A stretch of 59,500 nucleotides of DNA from Nitrososphaerota archaeon (GTDB taxonomy: Archaea; Thermoproteota; Nitrososphaeria; Nitrososphaerales; CADDZS01), in assembly GCA_021325255.1 (NCBI GenBank), contig JAJPHP010000035.1:1-59500 (forward strand), given 5' to 3'. Under the pieces are notes generated by a model. It was not told where the DNA came from and ran no database searches. It worked only from the letters and a program-made list of their open reading frames with translations. This document shows positions 17,972-27,347 of this stretch, piece after piece. How positions within the stretch are numbered: position 1 is the stretch's first letter; each line of letters begins with the position of its first letter. A program made the position numbers and the translations under genes.

Positions 17972-18541
17972 CTAGTCAAACTTTAGTCTTGCGAGGAGGC
18001 CTCCTCGTGAAACCATATCCCCTTCCTTCACAAGTACTTCAGTTACTGTGCACGATCTCGGCACCTTAATTTGAGCCTCCATCTTCATCGCCTCAAGAAC
18101 AACGATTGTTCCATCTGCTTCTATCCTCTGACCCGGCTTGGCGGACACCTTCACGACCTTCGCGGGGAAGTTTGAGATTACCGTTTCGCTTACAGAGGCA
18201 ACAGAGCTTGACGAGGAGGTCCCGGTAGACCGACTTACCGAACGCTCGCTAAGGATATCTCCTCGCGAGAGTGCAGCTCTGACGACGGTTCTGTCTGCGA
18301 CAAATGTAATGCTGGAAACGGTACGCTTCAGTTCAGTTATACAGCAAATTTTATCAGCTATTGCAACGAATAACTTTCCTTGTTCGCTCTTAAGCAACGT
18401 CAGCTCAACAGTGCCGTCCCCAAAATCTGCGATGTAGCGACGTTCTAGTTTGGTCTTACTTGCGTTTCCGGGCCCTGCCTGAATCGATGCTTTCAGATCT
18501 ATCTCTTTTGTTTCACCGGAGATTGCAATCCTATACCGCAT
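17972..18541 (-). CDS. Biotin carboxyl carrier protein of acyl-CoA carboxylase
   Basis: Seen: about 189 residues from the preferred ATG (18541); an upstream start at 18574 is possible. The C-terminal 75 residues form a biotinyl domain with the biotin-attachment motif EAMKMEAQI and the usual KEGDMVSRGGLLARL ending. The N-terminal part carries the AccC-linker-like beta domain (SGETKEIDLKA). Carries the carboxybiotin between the carboxylase and transferase subunits. The start overlaps the end of the biotin carboxylase gene by 11 bp, indicating translational coupling. Confidence 0.93.
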   Translation of the reverse strand: MRYRIAISGETKEIDLKASIQAGPGNASKTKLERRYIADFGDGTVELTLLKSEQGKLFVAIADKICCITELKRTVSSITFVADRTVVRAALSRGDILSERSVSRSTGTSSSSSVASVSETVISNFPAKVVKVSAKPGQRIEADGTIVVLEAMKMEAQIKVPRSCTVTEVLVKEGDMVSRGGLLARLKFD

Positions 18542-20096
18542 CGGCGAACCTACCTCCGAATTGGTGGCCGCCACCTTGTTGGCGAGTCAGAACTCTTATC
18601 TTGCTTCGCGCGACGTCATGCGAAGCTTGCTGGAGATTGGTGCCTCGCCCTCTTTCGGTCGCTTTCATCGAGAAAAGTAGAGCGGCAATCGCATAATTGT
18701 CACGAGTCGTCTGCTCGCTTTGCCTTCTCTCGCTTAGCCTGCGTATTATGTCGCGCTGATCAATGAAGCCCGTGCTTAGTTCTCCAGTCGCGAAAGAATC
18801 ATCCGCCAGAACCGTCCGGTGGAATGGGATTGTTGTCTCCAGGCCGGCTATGGTGAACTCATCCAGAGCGGCGAGGGCTCTCCGTCTTGCCTGGTTAAAA
18901 TCCTCCCCCCAGCAAATGAGTTTCGCAATCAGGGAATCGTAGAAGGGCGTGACTTTGGTCTCCTCACGGAGAGCAGTGTCAACCCGTACTCCTGGTCCCG
19001 CAGGTAAGAGTAGGTACTCTACCGTCCCCGTTGCAGGCGCAAACCCCGTCAATGGGTCCTCAGCATTTATTCTGCACTCGATCGCACATCCGCTAAACTC
19101 GATTTCTTTCTGGCGAAATGGCAGTTTTCGAGACGAAGCTATCTCAATTTGAGATACGACAAGGTCGATGCCCGTAACCATCTCCGTGACAGGATGTTCG
19201 ACCTGCAGCCTCGAGTTGATCTCTATGAAGTAGAGATTGCCAGTTTCGGCGTCTCTGAGGAACTCCACCGTTCCGGCGTTGGAGTACCCGACCGCCCGCG
19301 CGGCCCTTAAGGCATAGTCTGTTATCAGATCGCGCGTGGTTTCATCGATGACCGGAGATGGCGAAAGTTCAACGAGCTTCTGGTACCTTCTTTGAATGGA
19401 ACACTCTCTCTCGCCGAGGTGAACCATCTCCGAAGCATCGTCACTTGCAAGCACCTGCACCTCGACGTGTCTTGGATTAACCAGTTTCTTCTCGATAAAG
19501 ACGGCGAACCTGCCGAAGGATGCCATTGCTTCTCTCTGAGAGGATTCAAATGCTTCCTTGACCTCCGAGCTTGACCTTGCTTCCTTAATACCTCGGCCTC
19601 CCCCGCCAAAAGCGCTTTTGAGGAGTACTGGATACCCGAGATTTGACGCGAACTCAATAGCCTCCTCGACCGAATTCAATGCTTCCTTTGAGTATGGGAT
19701 AACAGGTACGCCGCGAGACTCTACCAGTTTCTTGCATTCTAGTTTGTTACCGCTCAACACTAGCGTCTCAGGACTTGGCCCGATGAACTTGATCGAGTGA
19801 TCCCTACACATCTTTGAGAATTCGCCACGCTCGGATAGGAAACCATACCCTGGATGAATGGCATCGCAATCTGATCTCCTTGCTACTTCGAGAATCTGCT
19901 TTGCGTTCAAGTAAGTCTCCGTGGGATAAACACCCGGCAGTCTGTAAGCTCTATCTGCCATTGAGACGTGAGTCGAAGAAGAATCCGCATCTGAGAAAAT
20001 GCCGACCGACTCGATCCCTAGAGTGTTCAGAGCGCGGATAACTCGAATGCCGATCTCTCCCCTATTAGCAACGAGGACACGCGCAAATCGAGACAT
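18531..20096 (-). CDS. accC: Acetyl/propionyl-CoA carboxylase, biotin carboxylase subunit
   Basis: Seen: 521 residues. ATP-grasp biotin carboxylase: LVANRGEIGIRVIRA start, HPGYGFLSERGEF, the glycine-rich KSAFGGGGRGIKEA loop, ERECSIQRRYQKLVELSPSP, NAGTVEFL, FIEINSRLQVEHPVTEMVTGIDLV. A C-terminal tail of about 60 residues (after SERRQSEQTT) extends the usual core. Carboxylates biotin using ATP and bicarbonate. Ordered pccB-accC-bccp on the minus strand, forming a complete acyl-CoA carboxylase with separate biotin carrier, as in other archaea without fatty-acid synthase. Confidence 0.96.
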   Translation of the reverse strand: MSRFARVLVANRGEIGIRVIRALNTLGIESVGIFSDADSSSTHVSMADRAYRLPGVYPTETYLNAKQILEVARRSDCDAIHPGYGFLSERGEFSKMCRDHSIKFIGPSPETLVLSGNKLECKKLVESRGVPVIPYSKEALNSVEEAIEFASNLGYPVLLKSAFGGGGRGIKEARSSSEVKEAFESSQREAMASFGRFAVFIEKKLVNPRHVEVQVLASDDASEMVHLGERECSIQRRYQKLVELSPSPVIDETTRDLITDYALRAARAVGYSNAGTVEFLRDAETGNLYFIEINSRLQVEHPVTEMVTGIDLVVSQIEIASSRKLPFRQKEIEFSGCAIECRINAEDPLTGFAPATGTVEYLLLPAGPGVRVDTALREETKVTPFYDSLIAKLICWGEDFNQARRRALAALDEFTIAGLETTIPFHRTVLADDSFATGELSTGFIDQRDIIRRLSERRQSEQTTRDNYAIAALLFSMKATERGRGTNLQQASHDVARSKIRVLTRQQGGGHQFGGRFADAV

Positions 20097-20219
20097 GATC
20101 TAGACTTACCTTCTGCCAGATTTACGGGCGGACGTATCATTTCCTTTCAGAGCATTGCTGGTGCATCGAAAAATAGAGTTTTCAACATATGCTTGCAACA
20201 ATCCAAATCGAGCTGTGCC

Positions 20220-21821
20220 CTAGAGAGGAATATTCCCATGCTTCTTTGGAGGCCTGTGCTCGCTTTTATTCGCTAACACTCTGAGCGCCTTGATGAGCTC
20301 GGATCTCGTTTGTCTTGGTCTTATTATTGCGTCAATTATACCTCGCTCGGCCGCGATGAATGGATTGGAGAATCGTAAGGTGTAGTCCCTGACAATTTGT
20401 CTGCGCACTTCTTCGTTGTGTCCTGCTTTCTCTATCTCCTTCCGAAAGATTATGTTTGCTGCGCCTTCCGGTCCCATGACGGCGAGCTGCGCGCTAGGCC
20501 AAGCAAAGTTGAGGTCAGCCTTCGAGTATTTGCTGCCCATGGCGCAGTACGCCCCACCGTACGCCTTCCTGATTACGGTCGTTATCTTCGGCACGGTTGC
20601 TTCACAGTAGGCGTAAAGCAGCTTCGATCCGTGCCTAATTATCCCCCTCGACTCCTGGTCCAGTCCTGGAAGGTAGCCAGGAACATCGACAAATGTCAGA
20701 ATTGGTATGTTGAAGCAGTCACAAAACCGAATGAAGCGCGAGGCCTTGTCTGATGAGTCAATGTCGAGAGCTCCCGCAAGGTGCATGGGCTGATTTGCCA
20801 CGATTCCAACCGTGAAGCCGTCAAGCCTTGCGAATCCGACAATGATATTCCGCGCCCAATCTGCGTGAACTTCGAGAAAGTCGCCCTCATCCACAATCCT
20901 GGAGACAACGTCTTTCATGTCGTAAGGCTTGTTGGAATCAGTAGGAACTATGGAATCCAGCGTCTCATCTTCTCTGTCCGGACTATCCTGCGGTTCGACG
21001 TAATGGGCGAGCTCTTCATTGTTTTGGGGAAGGAACGACAAGATTTTTCTGACGAGTTCGAAGGCCCCTTCTTCCGTCGCGACCGTGAAGTGGGAGACTC
21101 CGCTGCTCGAACCGTGAACGCCTGGGCCGCCGAGCTGTTCGAAGGTGACGTCCTCGCCGAGTGCGGCTTTCACAACATCCGGTCCTGTGATGAACATATT
21201 ACTGGTCTTCTCCACCATAATGACAAAATCGGTGATTCCTGGAGAGTAGACTGCGCCTCCAGCGCACGGTCCGAGTATTACCGAAATCTGCGGAATCACT
21301 CCTGAGGCTATCGTGTTCCGGAAAAAAATCTCGCTGTAGGCAGCGAGGCTCTGGACTCCCTCTTGAATCCGCGCACCGCCCGAATCGTTTAGTCCTACGA
21401 ACGGGACGCCTGCTTTCAGGGCAAGATCCATAGCTTTGCTGATCTTCCTGCCGAACGTTTCCCCGAGGCTACCTCCGTGTATTGTAAAATCGTGAGCAAA
21501 AAGAAAGACAGGCCTGCCTTCAATAGTTCCGTATCCCGTGACGACCCCGTCGCCATAGTGTTTCTTCGTTAATCCGGTCCCTTCCGTTCTGGTCGTTGCA
21601 AACTTGTCGAGCTCAACAAATGAGCCCGCGTCTAGAAGAATACCAATTCGCTCTCTTGCCGTTTTCTTTCCCTTCTTGTGCTGCTCGTCAATCTTCGCCA
21701 GCCCTCCACCGAGTTCAGCCTGTCTATCCATCTCTTCCAGTCTTTCGACCGTGGTCTTCTCCGAGACTTCGGCGTGCGGGGCTGTCGAAGACGATGTACT
21801 CTGCTCTCGACTTCTTGACAA
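20220..21821 (-). CDS. pccB: Propionyl-CoA/acetyl-CoA carboxylase, carboxyltransferase subunit
   Basis: Seen: 533 residues with the crotonase-fold carboxyltransferase halves: KKTARERIGILLDAGSF, GYGTIEGRPVFLFAHDFTIHGGSLGE, GLNDSGGARIQEGVQSL, GPCAGGAVYSPGITDF, then DVPGYLPGLDQE, GGAYCAMGSKY and NPFIAAERGIIDAII. Transfers CO2 from carboxybiotin to propionyl-CoA (and often acetyl-CoA). First gene of the pccB-accC-bccp cluster; start is an apparent TTG. With the epimerase and mutase downstream it gives propionyl-CoA to succinyl-CoA. No 4-hydroxybutyryl-CoA dehydratase is nearby, so autotrophic use cannot be argued from this window. Confidence 0.95.
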   Translation of the reverse strand: MSRSREQSTSSSTAPHAEVSEKTTVERLEEMDRQAELGGGLAKIDEQHKKGKKTARERIGILLDAGSFVELDKFATTRTEGTGLTKKHYGDGVVTGYGTIEGRPVFLFAHDFTIHGGSLGETFGRKISKAMDLALKAGVPFVGLNDSGGARIQEGVQSLAAYSEIFFRNTIASGVIPQISVILGPCAGGAVYSPGITDFVIMVEKTSNMFITGPDVVKAALGEDVTFEQLGGPGVHGSSSGVSHFTVATEEGAFELVRKILSFLPQNNEELAHYVEPQDSPDREDETLDSIVPTDSNKPYDMKDVVSRIVDEGDFLEVHADWARNIIVGFARLDGFTVGIVANQPMHLAGALDIDSSDKASRFIRFCDCFNIPILTFVDVPGYLPGLDQESRGIIRHGSKLLYAYCEATVPKITTVIRKAYGGAYCAMGSKYSKADLNFAWPSAQLAVMGPEGAANIIFRKEIEKAGHNEEVRRQIVRDYTLRFSNPFIAAERGIIDAIIRPRQTRSELIKALRVLANKSEHRPPKKHGNIPL

Positions 21822-22046
21822 AGGAAATTATCACTCTCTCAGTTTTGGGAAACCCATTGATTCTGAGGTCCAAAGTCTCAACCGCTCTTGTAAGCCTATA
21901 AACTGTGTCATTTCAGTGGCTTGCTAGGAGGCCCCTGGAATTTCTGGTCTAACCCTTAATTAAGGCTCTTCAAGGAGGCAGCGAATTACAAAAGTCCTTA
22001 TGAGACGGCAGGGGCATAATAGAAATTCGAGTTAGACTGAGATTAC

Positions 22047-22355
22047 ATGACAGACAATCGACGATTCTCCCGCTATACCAGAATCAGCAAAAATGTGACA
22101 AGTTCAGACAGGAGCGCAATGATTTTAGCTCATGTCGGCAAGACACCGAAGGGGAAACTGAGATTGAGGAGCGTTGGAATTGTAGTGGGTAAGAAGCCTG
22201 AGGACCTCGTGGATCAAGTTCCCGAAACAGACCCGAGGTTTGTCTTCGAGACGAGCTATGGCGTACGGAAAGCTTCTCATGATATCGTAAGAAAATCCGG
22301 CAAATTCAGCCGCTTTTACGATAACATAGTCAAGGTCGTCTACGAAGGCAGTTAA
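22047..22355 (+). CDS. Small basic hypothetical protein
   Basis: Function not recognised. Seen: 102 residues, soluble, rich in Arg/Lys/Ser, with an N-terminal SRYTRISKNVTSSDRSAM segment and a beta-like KLRLRSVGIVVGKKPEDLV element. It lies alone, divergent from pccB with a 225-bp shared upstream region containing the 12-bp palindrome CCTTAATTAAGG (21954-21965). Codon usage resembles neighbours, so it is probably a genuine gene. Confidence 0.55.
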   Translation: MTDNRRFSRYTRISKNVTSSDRSAMILAHVGKTPKGKLRLRSVGIVVGKKPEDLVDQVPETDPRFVFETSYGVRKASHDIVRKSGKFSRFYDNIVKVVYEGS

Positions 22356-22622
22356 AATGAGCAATTTGAGCCATGAAATATCGAGTGTAATCCTAAAGCG
22401 GGATTGAAATTATCTCAGATAATATTTCTACTTCAGGCTCGTGGAACGGGGGCTGAGGCCGTGGGAAGGGATTGTTTTAGGGTCTCTCTCTTTTTCCGAC
22501 CTGCATCTTCAGGTGCTACTTCTGATGTTCGTGCAATTTCCCGCGTTCTCGACATTTTGTGGACGAACAATTCCTAAATATGAAGCAATCCCGAAGTACA
22601 CTCAGGCGTCGTATCTTCTCAG

Positions 22623-23345
22623 TTGCATTCACAATCCCAAACGGAGTGCGTAGTCTGCCATTGCTCTGAGAAATCCTGCAAATCTTGCCAGCGCCCAGAG
22701 AGATGTCAAAACTGCGTCTCATGCTGCTGCACAGAAGCGCACAGTTCTTGGCGGCAGGAGGCAATCCATCGTGGTCTAGTTGTAGAGTACGTCTCGATTG
22801 CTTGGATGTTCGTAGAAGTTGCTGGTGCGATGTGGGCCGGAATAGCGTCGGCCAGTTTTGCGCTGATTGCATTTGGAAGCGATAGCATAATTGAACTCTC
22901 CTCGGCATTTGTCGTCCTTCGACACCTACGCAGGGACACCGCGGGATCTCGAGAGCAAGGCGAAAGGGAGGCACTTTTCACTTCGCTGTTGCTCTTCGCC
23001 CTCGTCCCAGCGATAGGCATAAGCTCGACTGTCGCCTTTTTTGTACTTCGGATTCAGCCCGATACTTCACTGCTCGGTGTGATAGTTGCAGCTGGCGCGG
23101 TGTTGATCATGCCCTATCTCTGGAGGGAGAAGCGAAAGATAGGACAGGAGACCGGATGCCTGCCGCTGAGTCTTGACGCGCTTGAATCAGCCACCTGTTT
23201 TTCGATGTCAGTTGCTTTGTTTGCTGGACTGATCCTTGAGTACCTGTTCCACGTAGGCTGGTTTGACTACTTGGCCACGCTTGTAATCCTGGTTTTCATT
23301 GCAAATGAGGCAAGGGAATCATTCTCAAAGGCTCGAGGCAAGTAA
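22623..23345 (+). CDS. Cation-diffusion-facilitator-like transporter with Cys-rich N-terminus
   Basis: Seen: 240 residues. The first 36 residues hold ten Cys (C9, C12, C14, C19, C22, C28, C31, C34, C35, C36), a metallothionein-like cluster. About five or six membrane segments follow (roughly 53-75, 78-98, 112-137, 146-165, 185-205, 208-228). FALIAFGSDSIIELSS in the second and SLDALESATCFSMSVA in the later segment resemble the paired metal-binding helices of CDF proteins. Inference: heavy-metal (Zn/Co/Cd or Cu) efflux with a cytoplasmic metal-capturing tail. No regulator adjacent; the biotin ligase gene begins 30 nt downstream. Confidence 0.7.
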   Translation: MHSQSQTECVVCHCSEKSCKSCQRPERCQNCVSCCCTEAHSSWRQEAIHRGLVVEYVSIAWMFVEVAGAMWAGIASASFALIAFGSDSIIELSSAFVVLRHLRRDTAGSREQGEREALFTSLLLFALVPAIGISSTVAFFVLRIQPDTSLLGVIVAAGAVLIMPYLWREKRKIGQETGCLPLSLDALESATCFSMSVALFAGLILEYLFHVGWFDYLATLVILVFIANEARESFSKARGK

Positions 23346-23375
23346 GATCAACCGAACAAACCTTTCTTTTCTGTT

Positions 23376-24095
23376 ATGAGAAATGCTATCTTCTCCAACA
23401 ATAGTTGCACTAATTACTGTGATGAGGCCGTCAAAGTTCAATTGACCGAAACTCGGCCGCTTCCCCAGAGGGATTTCAAGACAGAGGATCTTTTGAAAAA
23501 GAGAATTGCAAAGGAGAAATTTGTCAGGTTGCGATTGCTTAACCCCCTGTGTCTTGTGACTGTGGGCTCGACTCAGGACTACGTCCGAAGCCTTCCGAGT
23601 CACCACGAAGGCGACTTTGTCCTCAGTAAAGAGCAAACACAAGGGAAGGGTAGACAGGGGAGAATATGGTTCTCAGATGTGGGAGGGCTGTGGCTGTCCA
23701 TCGTTCTCCAGCCTGATCGGCCTGAGGTTTTGGAAGAGATAGCGATAACGGGTGCGCAATCAGTCCTCCAAACACTGCAAGAGACTCTTTCGCTCCGAGG
23801 CTGCAGCATAAAGCTGCCAAACGACATCATAGTAAACGGAAGGAAGATTGCCGGCGTTCTAGTCGACGCCGAGATAACTCAGGCCCAAGCGGTTGCATAC
23901 ATGGGAGTAGGGGTCAACCTCAACAACGATCCAACCAGAAACACGGAGATAGTGACTATTGCCACGAGTTATTTCGATGAAACAGGTAAGACAGTCGAAG
24001 TGGCAGAATTTGCCGTGCTGTTTCTGAAAACCTTTGACAGAAACTATGAAAAGATCTGCACCGGAGCGACAAAAAGGAGCAGAGCGAGCAACTGA
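23376..24095 (+). CDS. birA: Biotin--[biotin carboxyl carrier protein] ligase
   Basis: Seen: 239 residues. Catalytic-domain motifs: GSTQDYVRSL (substrate Ser/Thr-Asn-type loop), the biotin/ATP-binding EQTQGKGRQGRIWFS loop, GGLWLSIVL, IKLPNDIIVNGRKIAGVLVDAE and GVGVNLNND. There is no N-terminal winged helix and the C-terminal SH3-like domain looks short or absent, so it is a monofunctional ligase. It activates biotin as biotinyl-AMP and attaches it to the AMKM lysine of the carrier encoded at 17972-18541. The real start may be downstream of the first Met, since the first 40 residues look atypical. Confidence 0.9.
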   Translation: MRNAIFSNNSCTNYCDEAVKVQLTETRPLPQRDFKTEDLLKKRIAKEKFVRLRLLNPLCLVTVGSTQDYVRSLPSHHEGDFVLSKEQTQGKGRQGRIWFSDVGGLWLSIVLQPDRPEVLEEIAITGAQSVLQTLQETLSLRGCSIKLPNDIIVNGRKIAGVLVDAEITQAQAVAYMGVGVNLNNDPTRNTEIVTIATSYFDETGKTVEVAEFAVLFLKTFDRNYEKICTGATKRSRASN

Positions 24096-24232
24096 TTTCA
24101 TCCTCGACCTGTTTTTCCCTACCGCAAAAATGAAATATCACGCAGCCGCATTTTCATCCTGCAAATTACGTTCTGAAATGTAAGAAACATGATACGAAAG
24201 AAATAGAGATACAGGATCTTGAGACTTGCAGT

Positions 24233-26017
24233 TTGTTGGACACTTCTACTTCCTCGAATCCGTATTGGTCTCGAAAATTGGAACAACTGGAAACACGCCA
24301 TAAAGCCACCGCGGGTCCGCAAGAGCAGCAAAAAGATCTAACAGGCGAGCGATTGGATGCCCTAAGAAAGGACCTCAAAAGTTGGGAGGAGCGCATTCTC
24401 TTGCCGCACCTCAAAGAGTCTCCAGAAAGGAGGGCTGTCTTCAGAAACGCTTCGGGAATTCCACTAAAGGGGGTCTACACCGAAGCGGATATCAGTTCCA
24501 CTAAAGTGGATCGCGACCTCGGTCTCCCGGGAGATTTCCCGTACACGCGAGGAGTCTATCCCACGATGTATAGAGGGAGGCCATGGACGATGAGAATGTT
24601 TTCGGGCTTTGGCTCCCCCGACCAGACCAACAAGCGGCTGAGGTATCTCCTGAAAGAGGGTGAGACCGGGCTCTCCATCGCGTTTGACATGCCCACCCTC
24701 TATGGATACGACGCAGACAGCCCCCGGGCCGAAGGAGAGGTTGGCAAGTGCGGCGTCTCTGTGTCTTCGCTTGAGGACATGGAGGCTATCTTTAGAGGAA
24801 TACCTCTTGAACAGGTAAGCACTTCGATGACCATAAACGCTCCCGCTGCTGTCCTGACGGCTATGTATGCTGCCGTCGGGGAAAGGCAGGGCGTGGCGCT
24901 AGAGAAACTTCGAGGAACAGTTCAAACCGACATTTTGAAGGAATACATAGCACAGAAAGAGTGGGCATTCCCGCCCGATGCTCATCTGAGAATCATCCGG
25001 GATCTCATGGTGTTCTGTACTCAAAAAATGCCCTACTGGCACTACATCAGCATCTCGGGCTATCACATAAGGGAGGCGGGGGCGAACGCGGTACAGGAGC
25101 TGGCATTTACTCTCGCTGACGGCTTCTCTTACGTCGAACTGGGGATGAATGCTGGTCTCGACGTAGATTCCTTCGCCCCCAGGCTATCGTTTTTCTTCAA
25201 CTGCGACATGGATTTCTTCGAGGAGATAGCAAAGTTTAGGGCGGCGAGAAGAATCTGGGCGACAGTCATGCGTGAAAAGTACGGCGCGAAGAATCCGCGT
25301 AGCCTACTCCTGAGGTTCCACACGCAGACCTCCGGCGTCTCGCTCACTTGGCAGCAGCCACTGAACAACATCGTTCGCACGACGATTGAGGCTCTCGCGG
25401 CGGTCCTCGGAGGAACCCAGTCGCTGCACACAAACTCCTACGACGAGGCCTGGGCTTTGCCCACGGAGGACGCCGTAACCGTGGCTCTGAGGACGCAGCA
25501 GATAATCGCCGAGGAGACGGGAGTAGCAGACGTCGTCGACCCGCTGGGTGGCTCCTACTATTTAGAATGGTTGACCGGCGAGATGGAGGAGCAGGCCTAC
25601 AAATACTTCGAAAAAATAGATCAGATTGGAGGCGTCTTAGAGGCCATAAAGAAAGGATTCATACAGCGGGAAATTGCAAACACCGCCTATTTGAAGAGCC
25701 AGCAGATGGAGTCTGGGGAGAGAACTGTCGTGGGAGTGAACAAGTATGTTTCTGAGGATGAAAAGCCGATCAACTACCTCAAAATGGATCCCTCGCTCCA
25801 AAAGAAGGCGCAAGCAAGTCTAAGGATGCTTAGGCGCAAGCGTGATGAGAAGGCCGTCAAGGTAGCTCTCGACAAACTTCGCATCTGCTTCGAAGATAAG
25901 GAAGAGAATTCCATGGTGCCGATTCTCGACGCTGTAAAGTCGTACGCCACACTGCAGGAAATCATGGACGTCGGTCGGCAGGTATTCGGAGGATGGAGCG
26001 AGCCGGTCATCGCTTAA
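24233..26017 (+). CDS. Isobutyryl-CoA mutase-like B12 mutase, large subunit
   Basis: Seen: 594 residues, including about 55 extra N-terminal residues, then the mutase TIM barrel without a B12 domain. The two specificity positions differ from methylmalonyl-CoA mutase: Phe123 in MRMFSGFG replaces Tyr, and Gln241 in [11 protein letters not shown] replaces Arg, 118 residues apart. Phe plus Gln is the pair reported for isobutyryl-CoA mutase (IcmA Phe80/Gln198). Conserved core: [45 protein letters not shown]12-binding subunit follows 90 bp downstream on the same strand. Inference: interconverts isobutyryl-CoA and n-butyryl-CoA, linking valine or branched-acid breakdown to beta-oxidation. Confidence 0.9.
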   Translation: MLDTSTSSNPYWSRKLEQLETRHKATAGPQEQQKDLTGERLDALRKDLKSWEERILLPHLKESPERRAVFRNASGIPLKGVYTEADISSTKVDRDLGLPGDFPYTRGVYPTMYRGRPWTMRMFSGFGSPDQTNKRLRYLLKEGETGLSIAFDMPTLYGYDADSPRAEGEVGKCGVSVSSLEDMEAIFRGIPLEQVSTSMTINAPAAVLTAMYAAVGERQGVALEKLRGTVQTDILKEYIAQKEWAFPPDAHLRIIRDLMVFCTQKMPYWHYISISGYHIREAGANAVQELAFTLADGFSYVELGMNAGLDVDSFAPRLSFFFNCDMDFFEEIAKFRAARRIWATVMREKYGAKNPRSLLLRFHTQTSGVSLTWQQPLNNIVRTTIEALAAVLGGTQSLHTNSYDEAWALPTEDAVTVALRTQQIIAEETGVADVVDPLGGSYYLEWLTGEMEEQAYKYFEKIDQIGGVLEAIKKGFIQREIANTAYLKSQQMESGERTVVGVNKYVSEDEKPINYLKMDPSLQKKAQASLRMLRRKRDEKAVKVALDKLRICFEDKEENSMVPILDAVKSYATLQEIMDVGRQVFGGWSEPVIA

Positions 26018-26107
26018 CAGATCACATTTGATCTTTGAATTTACAGCTTAAATCTTGATTGAAGATAGCAATTTGGAAGAAAATGGAATAGTGAAAATCA
26101 TTTTTCT

Positions 26108-26644
26108 TTGATGACCACTGCCCAAGCCACTTCACTTGAAGGACGAAAGATCAGAATACTCGTCGCAAAGCCAGGCCTCGACGGTCACGACAGGGGCGCG
26201 CTGGTCTTGTGCAGGGCTTTCAGGGACGCCGGGATGGAGGTGATCTACTCGGGGTTGCTTCCGACCCCTGAGCAGGTGGCGGCTATGGCCGTAGACGAGG
26301 ACGTGGACGTCGTTGCGCTCAGTCTCTTAAACGGAGCCCACATGACGGCTTTTCCTAAAGTAGTCGAGTTTCTCAAGAAGAAAGGGGGTTCGGGCATCAT
26401 TGTAGTTGGCGGTGGCATAATACCCGACTCTGACAAGCCAAGATTAGAGAGGGCAGGAATCAGGGGGAACTTTGGTCCCGGGACTTCTCTTGGCACAATA
26501 ATCGATTTTGTAAACCAGTCCGTGCAAGAAAAATCCGGGCAACAGCATGACGGTCGATCATCAAAAAGTAAGAAAATCAGGATCTCACCAACTCGCAAGC
26601 CAGTAGTCAGCAGGAAGAAGAGGGGTAAAAGAGGTCAAGGGTAG
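26108..26644 (+). CDS. Adenosylcobalamin-binding small subunit of acyl-CoA mutase
   Basis: Seen: 178 residues. Rossmann-like B12 domain with the base-off signature D25-x-H27-x2-G30 (KPGLDGHDRGA), the SLLNGAHMT loop and GGGIIPDSD. The last 35 residues form a Ser/Lys/Arg-rich tail not usual for the family. It follows the Phe/Gln-type mutase, so it is that enzyme's small subunit; because it is the only B12 domain in the window, it may also serve the methylmalonyl-CoA mutase large subunit at 14279-15943. Its 3' end overlaps the convergent uracil-DNA glycosylase gene by 38 bp. Start is ATG 26108 or the next ATG (26111). Confidence 0.93.
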   Translation: MMTTAQATSLEGRKIRILVAKPGLDGHDRGALVLCRAFRDAGMEVIYSGLLPTPEQVAAMAVDEDVDVVALSLLNGAHMTAFPKVVEFLKKKGGSGIIVVGGGIIPDSDKPRLERAGIRGNFGPGTSLGTIIDFVNQSVQEKSGQQHDGRSSKSKKIRISPTRKPVVSRKKRGKRGQG

Positions 26645-27323
26645 ACTCTCCATTTTCCATTGTAGGAGTTTCCCCACGATCCATTTCCGCAATTATCGAC
26701 TTTACCTTGTTCATGTCGTGTTGCAGTAACGCCCTGAAAGATCTGTTTCTGAACACAGAGGCCGGGTGGTAGGTGGGAAAGACAAGACGACCACTGTTAG
26801 TCTTGATTAGCTTGCCCCGCGATTCGCCCATGACCTTGGAGCCAGTGAAGTACTCCAGCGCCGTGGCTCCCAGCGTGCAGATGAGCTTCGGCTTCAAGAG
26901 TTCAATCTGCTTCTCAAGATAGTTCTTGGTACAGGTCTCTACTTCGTCGCCGAGTGGCTTTCTATTGTTGGGCGGCCTGCACTTTACAATGTTTGTGATG
27001 TATACGTCAGACCTCTCTATTCCGGCTTCCTTGAGGATGGAATCCAAGAGCTTACCTCCCGCGCCAACGAATGGCTTGCCAGCCAGATCCTCGTTTCTTC
27101 CCGGAGCTTCGCCGACGAGCATCAGCTTCAGAGAATCTGTTCTACCATCACCTGGCACGGCGTTCGTTCTGCTCTGAGAGAGTCTGCACAAGGTGCAGAC
27201 GCGAATCCTTGAATCGAGCTCTGAGAACTCGCTCTTGAGAGTCGAGCTCTTGCTTCTTCCGGCGCCGCTCTCCGGTTTCTCAGTGCGAACCTTTTTCTTC
27301 TTTGTCTTGGGCGATCTTGACAT
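26607..27323 (-). CDS. udg: Family 4 uracil-DNA glycosylase
   Basis: Seen: 238 residues. 4Fe-4S ligands: CTLC near residue 38-41 plus CRPP and CTKN further on. Active-site motif 1 GEAPGRNEDLAGKPFVG and motif 2 YHPASVFRN are both present. Removes uracil from DNA arising by cytosine deamination. A Lys/Arg-rich N-terminal tail of about 30 residues precedes the core. It lies alone, 24 nt downstream of the glycosyltransferase start region boundary in the same minus orientation (27348), possibly as the distal gene of that cluster. Confidence 0.93.
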   Translation of the reverse strand: MSRSPKTKKKKVRTEKPESGAGRSKSSTLKSEFSELDSRIRVCTLCRLSQSRTNAVPGDGRTDSLKLMLVGEAPGRNEDLAGKPFVGAGGKLLDSILKEAGIERSDVYITNIVKCRPPNNRKPLGDEVETCTKNYLEKQIELLKPKLICTLGATALEYFTGSKVMGESRGKLIKTNSGRLVFPTYHPASVFRNRSFRALLQHDMNKVKSIIAEMDRGETPTMENGESTLDLFYPSSSC

Positions 27324-27347
27324 TGAGAGGTGTCAAATCCACAATCT

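Noticed and set aside
13792..26644. 3-hydroxypropionate/4-hydroxybutyrate carbon fixation
   Set aside because: Carboxylase, epimerase and mutase are shared with that cycle, but no 4-hydroxybutyryl-CoA synthetase or dehydratase gene is present in the window.
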